Shown piece after piece: positions 10,481 to 23,054 of a stretch of 64,000 nucleotides of DNA. The position numbers and the translations under genes are program-made. Source of the stretch: Cricetomys ansorgei (taxonomy: Eukaryota; Chordata; Mammalia; Rodentia; Nesomyidae); contig JAMJFZ010001652.1 in NCBI GenBank assembly GCA_026225945.1, positions 35,001 to 99,000 on the forward strand, read 5' to 3'. Each line of letters opens with the position of its first letter. Position 1 is the first letter of the stretch. The notes below the pieces were generated by a model that was not told the DNA's origin, did no database searches, and saw nothing but the letters and a program-made list of their open reading frames with translations.

Positions 10481-11960
10481 GTGAGTTGAAACCCAGTCTT
10501 GGCGGCGACCAGGGTGTGGGATTCTGGGTGCACAGACCCTCGGATCTCTCAAGGGTCTTGGGGTGAAAGCGTAGGATTCTGGGGACTGATGAGGTGTCCC
10601 CTGCCTGCCCTTGGCCCCTCCTGTTCATCCGGTTAAAGTTACGGATCCCGGATTTCTGTTCTGATTCCCGCATGGAAGCGCAGGAAGGGGGGTAACCTCG
10701 CTCTAACGTCAGCCTCAGGCAGGCCACTTTCAGTCTTTCCCCCCAGGTAAAGGGGTAACAGACCCCTGCCTCCTTCAGCTGTCCCTGCCCCCGTTCTCAC
10801 AACGACCCCAAAGATGAAATGCATGGCCAATCATAGCAACACAACACAACAGCAACAACCACAACTCAAGTGTGTTTTACTTGTGCGGTCCTGTGACAGG
10901 ACTGAGCAATTAACCGCCTTTCCACGTTCACAGTTCGGGCTCAGAAAGTCCCCCGTGGGGCTGGGGGTGGCCCCGCGTAGGTCTGAGCTGCCCCAGAGTC
11001 CTGGGCTCCGAGTGTGCCTGAGTTTCTTGATTCCCGCCTCTGATGGGGTTGTTTCTTTTTTATTTCGGAACATTACAACTGCCTTTGTGCTGACTGGATG
11101 ATTTTAGTTCTTCTTAGCTTTAGTTCTTATCTTTACTAAAGCAATCGGAGCCCTGCCTCATGTCTAGTGCCTACTGGTGCTTTTCAGGGAGATTGTAAAG
11201 CATGATCCCTATTTTACATGCGCGTAGACAGCGGGTTCACAGGCCACTGTGGTAGACGTCAGACCTTAATTAAGGTCAAAGTTGAAAGCAATTGAAAAAG
11301 ATAGAAAGAAAGACAAGAAAGCCGAATTCCAGCGGGAGGACCCGAGAGTGACCCAGTAAGCCATGGGGCAACCGTAAAGCTTTAAATCGGCCTCCCGGAG
11401 GAAACTTTATAAAATGTATGTTTTCCCACTCGTGATCACACTTCAGTACAGGGATGTGGACTCCGCCACTGTGTCTTTGTTCTTTTGCATTCTTGGGGCT
11501 CACAGTTCATACCAGTTTCTTCCCGGAGAGGGTGAGGGTGTCACCGTTGTACACTTGGCTTGGGGGAGTCCATTCTTGCGCTCACACCTCTGTGGTCTCT
11601 ACAGTCTGGATGGTTGTTCTTGCACGAGGCTCGTTCCACACTAAGGACACTCGTCGGGCTTTGTGGAACAGGACCACGCATTAGTGGGCCTGCAGAGACG
11701 ATCCTGCAGATACTTTGAACGTTTCCTTTTTTGTTTTCTGGCATGTCTAAGTGTGAGTATAGTAATCCTCCTCACCCGAGTACGCATGAATGTGCAAAGA
11801 AATGATCATTCTTTAAAGCGCTGTCTTTCTGTTATTTCCTGATTACTAGTCAGATTAGTTTGTGATTGCTCATTATTGACAACTGCTCTAATAGGAATCA
11901 GCTGTCTCTTAAAAGGCAGATGTCCTTTTTGTACTGATTTCTAGATATTCTAATTAGCTT

Positions 11961-12122
11961 TAACTGTCAACTTGACACTGCCTAAATCATGTGAGAAGAG
12001 AAATCTCATGAGTGACTTGTGGGTATGTCTGTGGGGGAATCATCTTGACTCTTAACTGATATAGAAGAGTCCAGTCCTCTATAGGTGGTACCATTTCCTA
12101 GGCAGGTGGTCCTGGGCTATAT
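11961..12122 (+). mobile_element. LTR-type repeat, 5' fragment
   Basis: It starts taactgtcaacttgacactg and includes ggtggtaccatttcc and aggtggtcctgggctatat, the opposite orientation of the repeat family at 2336-2760. It is cut off by the SINE that follows. Confidence 0.6.
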
Positions 12123-12129
12123 GTGAGTG

Positions 12130-12238
12130 TCATGACAAGAGTCAGTTCTTGCCTTCCACCATGTGAATCTTGGGGATTGAACTCAGATCATCAGACTTGG
12201 TGGCAAGCCCCTTTACACGTTGAGCCATCTCATTGGCC
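12130..12238 (-). mobile_element. B3/B2-like SINE fragment
   Basis: The end (gagccatctcattggccc) is the complement of the tRNA-derived B2/B3 head. Confidence 0.6.
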
Positions 12239-12655
12239 CTTAATGATAATTTAAGATGTTCAGTTTCCAATTTTTCATTGCTGGTTATCAACTTTGTGCT
12301 TGAAACTTTGTTAGCTCATAGTATTAGTTTTAGTAGATTTGGGGATAGGTTAATTTTTTAATTTACATACTGGTGTGGATAGTGAGAGAATTTTGGTGCA
12401 TTGCAGTGGTACTGGGCTTCTCAGTTCCTATGATGTCTGCGCTGTCTCCAGTGCTCTTTGGGATTGCTATTGTCATAAAAACAAGTGTCTCCAAATGGAT
12501 GGCCATATTTCATGAACTGCAATTTTAAGTTCTAAAACCATCATGAGGTACCTACACTTGATACTACACTGGACATTGCTGTAGACCCAGGGCCTCTGAG
12601 GAGCAGCCAGTGCTCTGAGCCACAGAGCCATCTCTCCTGCTCTAGTCCTACGTTT

Positions 12656-12814
12656 TTCTTTTTTTTTTTTTTTTTCGAGACAAGGTTTCTCTGTTGTAGC
12701 CCTGGCTGTCCTGGAACTCACTCTGTAGACCAGGCTGGCCCTGAACTCACAGAGATCTGCCCGCCTCTGCCTCCCGAGTGCTGGGATTAAAGCCTGTGCC
12801 ACCACTGTCCAGCT
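12656..12814 (-). mobile_element. B1 SINE, full length
   Basis: It reads as poly-T, then gagacaaggtttctctgt, then ctggaactcactctgtagac, ending in gctgggattaaagcctgtgc. This is a well-preserved antisense B1 of about 160 bases. Confidence 0.9.
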
Positions 12815-13254
12815 TAGACCTACTTTGTATACTTAACATTTTCCACACTCTTTGTTCCTTCTTGTGTCTCAGCCCTTCAACCTGGAGCCACGCTTCTCCC
12901 CTTCCCGCAGTACAGCAGGACTGTCATGAGAGTCCGCTAACTGTATTGTCCTTTGGTTTTCAGTTTTGCTGTGGTATAACTAATGGACCCTCCTTGGACT
13001 TCCTGAGCTTATTGGGTCTCTTCCTGTTTCTGTCCCCTTTCTCATTATTTATCACACATTGTGTGAAAATTATTTTTCACAATTCTTTTAGTAGTACCCT
13101 GTTCTTGGGGGCGATGTCTCGAGCTGATTTGGGAAACTCAGTCATTAATCTTCATATACGACTTCTGCCTCGTTTTTTCCCTTTCCCTTCCAGAATGCTA
13201 GAGACACATGGTAGGCCATTTTGCTGTCACCTAACCCTATCTTAAGCTTCATTT

Positions 13255-13475
13255 AAAAAATTTTTATCATTAAATTTTTTCTTGAGTTCTGTGAATTTCA
13301 TGTGTATACCATGAAATGTGATCGCAGCTACCCCCTGTCCCCCTTTCAGCTTTCCCATATCCCTCTTGACGTGCTTTTCCTCAACTTCAAATCTTTTATT
13401 TATAACCCTTTAGGTCTAGCTAGCGCTGCACACAGGCGCAGGGGCCCGCGGTTGCTCCCTGGAGCTCGGACCTCT
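13255..13475. mobile_element. Rodent L1 3'-region fragment
   Basis: The text 'tataaccctttaggtctagc', 'tagcgctgcacacaggcgca' and 'ctggagctcggacc' resembles the 3' end region of old rodent L1 (Lx-type). It is diverged and carries no ORF2 coding. Confidence 0.4.
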
Positions 13476-13533
13476 TCACAGCCTTTTGAAAGAACAAGTA
13501 TCTTAACTCCTGATTCACCTCTCCAGCCCTTGG
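13476..13533 (-). mobile_element. B2 SINE fragment
   Basis: Ends with the complement of the B2 head (cttaactcctgattcacctc then tccagccc). Only about 60 bases remain. Confidence 0.5.
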
Positions 13534-14489
13534 CATGGTTTTCTTTGTTTGTTGGATGGTTTTTGAATAGTTATTGAAAGGAATCTAAGCCCCATTCCTG
13601 CTGTACATACCAAATGCATCCTTGTTACGATTAGAAATTTGACTTCTTTTAGATTGGGGTCTTGAGTTTTGATTATGATTTATTTAATTTTAATCTGTTG
13701 GAAACTCTGTGCCGAGTTTCTGCTGGTTATTTTCAGGGTGTTTTCACTCTTCTAGCAGGCTTGTTCATGTTGACTGCTAGCTACTTCCTTGGAAAAGTAT
13801 TTGTGGGGAATTCTTTGGTGGCTGAGACAGAGCAGGCTTCCAGAGGGATCTGTATTTGTGTTTGGCACCTGGAAGAGCAAACTGCCCAGCCTCCCTGCAA
13901 AGTAAAAATGATACCTGGGTACTTTTGGCACTCACAGGCCATATAGCTGGGGTGCTCATGAATTAGAGAGCTAGGCTGTGTCTCCAGTGTCCCAGGGACA
14001 CTTTTTAAAACTTGTCATCAGTGTCACTGGAACTTCATTTGTGTTCAGCTGTGGATGGTTAGATGGAACAGGTTAACTATTGTTTGTTCCATTCTGCCTT
14101 TACGTTGAAATCTATCAGTTTGAACACTTGGACTGGGACTCAGCTTTAAAACCTTTCCTGATTTCTGCAAGACAGCCACAAGCAGAGCGCACGTGTCCAT
14201 TTGTCTAACCTGATCTCACAGCAAGATCTGCTCAGGCCTCCTTACCCACTGGGCTTCAGTTACATGCTAGCCTGTCAATTCCTTCTGTTTTTTTCTCTTT
14301 GACACTTTGGGGAGAATTAAAAGGTTTTGTTTTGTTTTTACATGAGACAAGCAGTCCCGAGTGCTCTAGAACTAGCTGTGTACTGAGACTGGCTTTGAAC
14401 TGTTACTCTTCCTAGCCCATACCCGCTGAATGTGGGGATTTTGGCTTCCTTCAATGAGCCAGACCATCTTAGAAGACAATGCTTTATGT

Positions 14490-14692
14490 TTTAAAATTTT
14501 ATTTTGTGTGTGTGTGTGTGTGAGTGGGTGTTGTTCTGTATGTATGTCAGTGCACCACATGCATGCCTGAAGAGGGTGTTTGATGCCCTGGAACTGGAGG
14601 TACAGATGGTTGTAATGCCATGTGGGTGAACCCAGGTCCTCAGGAAGAGCAGCCAATGTTCTTAACTGCTGAGTTAGTTTCTCCAGACTCCA
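14490..14692 (-). mobile_element. B2/B3-like SINE
   Basis: A TG-rich start is followed by caccacatgcatgcctgaag and gaagagcagccaatgttctt. The end (aactgctgagttagtttctc) is the complement of the B2 promoter end. Confidence 0.75.
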
Positions 14693-14935
14693 CTGATTTA
14701 CTTTTTAAATTAAGTTTTAAAGGGATCACATGCCATTTTTATACAAGTGCACATTATACTTCGCATTGCCTTTGTTTTTAGCACTGTAGCTTACATGCTT
14801 TGTGAAAAATACCATAGAAACAAAAACATGAAAGGCCTTTTCTTCCTATCCAGTTCTAAAGCCCAGCCCTCAAAAGTAACCAAATATATTAATTTATGTT
14901 CTGCATTATTCATTTATCGAGAGCATCTGAGGTTT

Positions 14936-15095
14936 TTTGTTGTTTGTTTGTGTTTTGAGACAGGGTCTTTCTATTCATCCCTGGCTGGCCTGGAACGCAC
15001 TATGTGCAAACCAAGCTGACCTCAAAGTAACAGGGATCCATGTGTCTCTGCCTCCTGAGTTCTGGGATTAAAGGCGTATGCCGTTATGCTGAGCG
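14936..15095 (-). mobile_element. B1 SINE
   Basis: It contains ttttgagacagggtctttct, ctggctggcctggaacgcac and tctgggattaaaggcgtatg, an antisense B1 with moderate divergence. Confidence 0.85.
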
Positions 15096-16448
15096 TCAGA
15101 GCCAACCTCACATTTGGATGTGTTGATCATTTTCATGTGCAACAGAGTTGGAAAAATTAAGGCTTCGCGAATGCCTACTGAAGAATGTACAACTTTAGAT
15201 AGGGAGCTGTTTTCTGATACTTTCTTTTCTGTTACATTTAGTGGTGTGAGCATAAAGACATTTCTGAAAAGCTCTTCAAACAATGGTGCCTGGAAGGTGT
15301 CAGTGTCCTGCAGCTAGTGTTACACTGATTGTCTGGGGAAGTTACAACAGTGTCTCTGGCTGTGTGAGGATGGTGCACGCAGTCAACCGGAAGCAGTAAC
15401 TGTCTGTTGCTGAACGGTGCGTTAGACTCTTGGGCACGAGTGGCAGCTTTGAGACCGCTTCTCCAAGCATTCAGAATATGAAAATTCTCCTTGAGCTTGA
15501 AAGCAGCCCACATAGCTAGTTAGCTTTTGAAGAGGTGTTTCAAGTGGTTCACATTTGGGGTTGCTTAGCAATTCTTTACACTGAGTGTGTGGATTCTAGC
15601 TTCACAGGTACTGTTAAGGGGGCTAGTGTCTATAGCCTTCTTCACCGGATTCCCACTGGGACTTGGACCGTAGAGGTTAAAGGTCACAGCTTTGCCTATT
15701 TCTTTTTAGTGCAGTGGACCGTGATCCACCCCACCAACCATGCCACTGTCATTAAAAGCAAACAAATGACAGCCCTTTTCTAGGAGCAAACTCTTCCTCT
15801 CCAGTGGCTCTAAGATCCGCGTCCTCATTAACACCGCAGAAGCACTTAGCATTTACCTCTTCACAGGGATGGGGTTTGAAACAGGCAGACATAACTGTAG
15901 GATCTAGTCTAGAAGGATTTCGGATGGCACAGAGGAGGATGAGTGAGGAGCTGATCTAGGGCCGAATGCCGCCGGTTAAATCTAAAAACGATGCAGACTT
16001 TTTGTTTCTTTGAGTATTTGAGTATTTCGTCCTTTGACTTCTTTTTGAGGCTCATCTTTATCCCTTGAGGTGGTAGGGACGGAAAGCAGACTTTAAAGTG
16101 TTCTGCCCTTGATTAAAAAGCTTGTGGGGAAGTATGATATTGTTAACATGGTGGTCTTCATTTTAAATCGATTACCAGAAGGTCTGCTGTGCTGAGGGTG
16201 AGGAAAAATCCATGTGAAATGGCTAAAGAAATCTCTTGCAACTTCACCGGGGTTCATAAACCCCAACATTGTTCTTTGAAAGCAACTGTAATAAGCTATC
16301 TAAAAATGTCCTGGGTGGAAAATAGCACGATGACCTGACTCTATTTGTGTTTTGGTTTTGTTGACTTAATCTGGTATCCCAAGCCCATGTTGAGCAACTT
16401 TCCTGATTCCATGTTTGGTGCCACAACATCCTTGCTGCTCATTATTGT

Positions 16449-16450
16449 TG

Positions 16451-16499
<49 letters not shown>
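16449..16499. repeat. (TTA)n microsatellite
   Basis: About 50 bases of pure ATT/TTA units. Confidence 0.95.
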
Positions 16500-16500
<1 letters not shown>

Positions 16501-17528
16501 ACAAACCACCCAAATTTGCAGCAGTGGCATGGAAAAAATCTCTAATTAAAATAAATTTCAAGGTTAGGCTGTCTTTATTCATTCCTGAGAAAAATTCCCA
16601 ACACTTATAGCTTTTAAAACAATGACAACATGACAACAAACACCAGGCAAGCAGAAACTGGAGTTTATGGGTGCCAAAGATGAGTCTCTCAACACTATGG
16701 AATGTGCCTGGTAGTTAATGTAGGTGGCGTGCATCATGGGAAGCTGCCAGGATTTGGTGGGAAGTGGAAGAAAGGACTCTGACCCACTTCATTTCTCGTA
16801 TAATCCCCTTTACTCTCAAGGGATTTAGATTTAATAAAAAGGAAGAGCTAGAGGATGTAATCGAAGAACACTAATTAATAATTTGAGCTTTTGCAGAATG
16901 AGGCTCTGTAATAAATCACAGGCTGTCAGCTGCTAAATCATGAAGTATTGCAGATAGGGAGGAGGTGCCACGCTCTTCCACAATGTGGATCATTGTGTTG
17001 AAATTGTTGGTGGCAGGGAACTTGGTGTTGGTTAATCACTTGTGTTTTTACGTCGCTGTTTGTAATCACAATTAAACAGATGGTTCTGAAAAAGCTAGTG
17101 TGTCCTTGATAATTAAAACCATGGCAAGCCACTTCTTCCTCCTGCTCCTAACATACAATTACACCGAATAGAACCACATCACCCAGGGCTTCTTCTGAAG
17201 AAGGGGTCTTCATCGGCACAAGATGAGTGTTCTGGCGCCTGCCCTAGCATCTTGACACCTTAACAGAGTCTAGAGCTTTGCAGCTGGCAGAGGGCTTCCA
17301 ACAGATGTGGGTTACCCCGCCTCTGCTTTCTCCCTAAATCTTATTCCTCCCACACATGGGCTAATAGGCTATATTTTAAAATGGGATCTTTGGAAGAATG
17401 CCTTACAACCATTGAGTGTGCTGTGTCTATGACAGCTAAACTCCAGGAGCTCGGCTAGTACGTAAAATTACTCGTAGATATGGGAAAATCCACCCATATG
17501 TGGATTACTCAGAAAACTAATTTTGCTT

Positions 17529-17540
17529 AAAAAAAAAAAA

Positions 17541-17583
<43 letters not shown>
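17529..17583. repeat. Poly-A and (GAAA)n microsatellite
   Basis: A run of A is followed by ten or more GAAA units, usual for the tail of an old retroelement. Confidence 0.95.
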
Positions 17584-17604
17584 GAAAAAGCCTTTCATTT
17601 CACA

Positions 17605-17930
17605 GTGTGTTACTTTTCCATTACTGTAACAAATGCCTGGGGTAGATCATCTTAAAATGAAGGAAGATTCCACCCCCCTATGGTTCTGAGGGTCTTTGTT
17701 CTCGACAGATGGATTTTGTGGCTTGAATCTTTGGTGGGAACACCAAAGCCCAGGAACGTGTGATGCCTGTCTTATTATCACAGTAAATTAGGGGTGGGGG
17801 GTTCAGGAAAGATTCCTCACACTCAAGAAGTACTTCTGCAGTTGAGATGTGGCTCTGTGGCCGTTGGTCCCACCCTTGAACCAGACTTAGCATCGTGAAC
17901 AGCGAAGCCATGTAGTTGGGGCCTGCCGAG
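17605..17930 (-). mobile_element. Possible MaLR-type LTR remnant
   Basis: 'ttacttttccattactgtaa' then 'caaatgcctggg' and 'ttctgagggtctttgttctc' resemble the reverse of old LTRs seen elsewhere in this window. Weak similarity. Confidence 0.35.
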
Positions 17931-18597
17931 GTCTATTCACGGATGAAATTTTGGAAATGCATTTTGTTTGCCTGAGCACAAATACGCCCAAGTATACTAC
18001 GGATGCTTTTAGGTGCAGGCTTTTGTGCCCACAAGTAAGCAGTCATTTGCTGGTGCAATTAACCATCTGCACTTTATTATGAGGGTGCAGCTGGCTAATT
18101 ATGCGCAGTGCCATGGGGCAGGTTCAGCTTCTCATCTGCATAGGAACTGTATTTGTGGCAAAGGGCATTGACCTTTAACAATGAATCTTTAAATTTAGCC
18201 GGGTCCTCCAGAGGTTACCACTCACAGAGTTTTGTTTTGTTTTGATCTGAGGTGAAATTCAAATGTGGGATTTCTGTTTGGGCAGAGCGATTAATACAGA
18301 ACCGCAGGATAGGCCAGTAATTACCAGCCAGAAGCAAGTGAGGCCCTGCTCAGTTTACGTTATTATGGATCTCACTTTGGAGAGTGGTACATAGGGGTGA
18401 GCATACATGCAGTCATGAACTGGTTTGATGACAACCTGGGGCATCACTGAGACTTAAAATGGGTTCAGTTTGTATGTTCCAAACAGTTCCATGTCATTTC
18501 CAGGAACCGTTCCTGTGACTTATTAGATGGATTGAAGGGTTAACAGCAGAATACTGGAAAGGAGAATTCTTAGGTTTAGCACAGATCAAATTAATAG

Positions 18598-19793
<1,196 letters not shown>

Positions 19794-21267
19794 TAGTGCA
19801 GTTCTATCCCACTGTGCTCTTGGGAGCACCTTACCTCACCATGGAATCTGGACTCCAGTCCTTCTCAAATCAGCACACTTTTCTGAAATAGTTCTACAAG
19901 GGACCCACTACAGACCTAATGAATCAGTGTCTGGGGTAGGAATGGGGCTCTTGAAGTAAGACCACCTTAGGATAAGTTAAGTTACATAATTTTGAGGATG
20001 TATTCTAAATTTTAAGAAATGATTAATTTTTAAAATGAATTCTCTTTTGAATTTCAGTTGTGAAATATGACATATATGTGAACACATGAGACACAGATAC
20101 ACATACAAATGTATGTATACATACATATATATGTATAACTTGACAGCAATCACGAAGGGCTCAGAGGTGCAGCCTCCACCTGGGCCAAAATTAAATTAGT
20201 ACTATCCCAGAAATAGTGTTTTACGTAACACTCTGTGCTTCCTGTAAACTGGGATTAGATCTAAAGCCCTGTCGAGTTTCACGATGGTCATTTCTTCAGA
20301 AGAATAATCTGAAGTGGTGTTTACCTCCGATCTGCTCACGTTAATGACATTGAGACCGTCTGTGGATTTCAAGTGTCGCTGCCCTGGTTGTGACCGGTTG
20401 GCGTGCTTCCTTCGTGATTTCATCTGGCAGTGCTGTCTAAGCACCCTCCACACCCCAAGCTTTCAGCAGTGTCCACTATATTTTACAGCACAGCAGCAGC
20501 CAGGGTCAGTCAGACCACACGCTCTGCTGGGTGCTCAAGCACTGTGGATGTTCCTTCAGTGTTGTCTGGTTCTTCTGGCCTTCTGCTTGGACTTGTTAGG
20601 GGTTTCGTTTTTCAGGAGCTGGCATTTTTGAAGAGTCTAGTTGTTTTACAGAATCCCTGCATCCCTCTTTCATAGACTGCTGTGCAAATGCTATCGAGCC
20701 TGAAACAAGTGCCCTTTTCCTGTAACTCAATAAGCATAGCTGTTTTACGCCCAAATCTAGTAAGTTCCCCGTGCGCAGCTCCCAGTGTTGTTTCTAACTG
20801 TCTTTAGCTGGTGACATCTGTTCTTCATGTTTGGTTCTGTGTGCTCCTTATTACCCCTGAAATGGTACTTGGAGAGTGTGTTATTCTTTGAGGTCTGGGA
20901 TGGTGGCGCTATCTTCCCCAGAAGATCTTCTTTGCTTTTCTCACACACCTCAATATCTCTCAGTCTGGGACTTCCCTGAACCTAGATCATGGCTTGAATT
21001 TCCATGGGCGGTTTAAGTATTGAGGATCTATGCTGCAAATGAAGGTCAGATATAATCCCAGCCCTCTGGGAATTTACCACCATGTTTTTCCTTTTATCTT
21101 CTCTTTCTGCTTGGCACCATGACAAGCTTTTCTGTGGCTTACTGGCATGGTGATGGAATGGCCAATTTTAGTTCTGGGTACTCAGCCAAGGTGGAAAAAG
21201 TCTTTAATTAGTCTCTTCCTCTTGAGCAGGCTGTAATTATTGATTTTTATTTCATGTATTCTTTTAA

Positions 21268-21447
21268 TATTTTATTTATTTTTATATACCTTGGTGATTT
21301 TCATGCATATATATCTCTGTGAGGGTGGCAGACCCCCATAACAGGAGTTAGAGAGAGTTGTTAGCTACCATGAGGTGCTGGAATTGAACCGGGGTCCTCT
21401 GCAAGAGCAGCCAGTGCTCTGAACCACTGAGCAATCTCTCCAGCCCA
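21268..21447 (-). mobile_element. B2 SINE
   Basis: It starts with T-rich sequence and ends 'agccagtgctctgaaccact' then 'gagcaatctctccagccc', a clear antisense B2. Confidence 0.9.
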
Positions 21448-21536
21448 AGGTAGAGAAAGTCTTTCATCTCTTCCTCTTGAGTAGGTTCCACTTACTGATT
21501 TTTATCTCATTTCTTAGCAAACCACCCAAATCAAAG

Positions 21537-21540
<4 letters not shown>

Positions 21541-21582
<42 letters not shown>
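21541..21582. repeat. (GT)n microsatellite
   Basis: 42 bases of pure GT. Confidence 0.97.
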
Positions 21583-21584
<2 letters not shown>

Positions 21585-23054
21585 CTGTATCAGCAAGTGC
21601 CCTCAGGGCACAAATGGCTGTAATGTTCCAGTACTTTGCTTCTTTCTCTGGTGTTTGGTTCTTTGGGGTTTGTCTGGTAATTGCTTTACTGTCTTGACAG
21701 CTCTTTAATGTTTTTAGGGTGATGAAGGTTCTTCCTCGGGAGCTTTTGACTGTATTCATATGGATGGTTGGGTCAGGTAATGGGTTACACACCATTACTG
21801 GGAATGAAAGTTTTCTTCGTTAAAGGTATCTTATCGTTGCTTTTCACTAGGGATGCAGGGTGGATACAAATATTTTTCATGCTTGTCAATAGTAATCAAT
21901 CCAGCCAAACCCTGTGAAAGAGACACAGTAAGAATTTCCTAGTCAGTATTTACCAGCCTGATCACCAAGACAAGAAAAATGGCCCGGCTGCCTGCAGACA
22001 ACTCGAGTACACTGTCAGAGTGTGTAACCAGCCTGTCACTGGTTTCCATTACTGACCTTGCTGTGACAGCAATCCAATATGAATGAAAAGAGTTGCATTT
22101 GACATTTTAATAAAAGGTGGATGCGTACACTTACCAAGCAGCTGCTAGTGAGGATGAACCTGTCCAGAGATGGGGGGGAGCACTCAGGAGAGAAGGGTCC
22201 AATGAGCTTGCTGCTCGCTTGCTTCTGGAATTGTGACTGACATCCCCAGTGGCCGGCGAAGACTTCCCTGGTCAGTGGGACCCACAGGCAGGGTCAAAGA
22301 GTAAATTCTAATTTGTTCTTCTGTGTACATGCGACCGTCTGAAACACATTGTGAAAGGAAATGTGCTTTTCTGTGGCTGTCTCCGTCCGTTTCAAAGAGA
22401 CGTTTCTTTGACGAGGGATGAGACCTATACTTTCCTGTGAGTATGACGATATACACTTAGAATGCAGTTAGAAGTCATCCTGGCTTAGTGAAGTGGCTGT
22501 TGCAGGTTCTCCTCCAAGATCCATGGCTTCCTAGCCTTGGGTAGTTGGCTACCTTCCACCGCCAGGCATGTCTTTCCTGTTGTTGAGCAGGCCAATTAGA
22601 GAGCTACTGGTTACCCCCAAGGTGTGTGTGCCACTGTTGTACCCTTAGGGGTGTCATGCCATGCTGGTCATTGCTTCAGTTCACAGACATCACGGCTGGG
22701 AGGGCTCTTAGTGCTTCCCTCCTTTGGGAGCTTGCATGCCACTGTATGGTGTCATTAAAGCTATTTCTTAGGGAGGAGGCTTTCAAATCAGAACCATCGT
22801 GGATCTTCTAGGCCTTATGTTTGAATTTCACAGTGTGTCTTCAACAACAGGCACTTACACAGGTGCTGGGAGCCAAACAACCCCTCATTCTTGTGCTGCA
22901 GTTGTTTTATGGGCTGAGGCATCTGCCCAGCCCTACACTATAGTTCTTACAGTCATGGTATTATCCATAAAATTATGTGCATAAATGAAAACACCACAAC
23001 AAAGCAGACTATTTTGTACAATTAATATAATAAAATACAACATTCTAAAATGAT

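Noticed and set aside
12778..13245. Plus-strand ORF of 155 codons
   Set aside because: It starts inside an antisense B1 SINE, and the remainder is low-complexity Leu/Phe/Ser-rich chance translation of pyrimidine-rich DNA.
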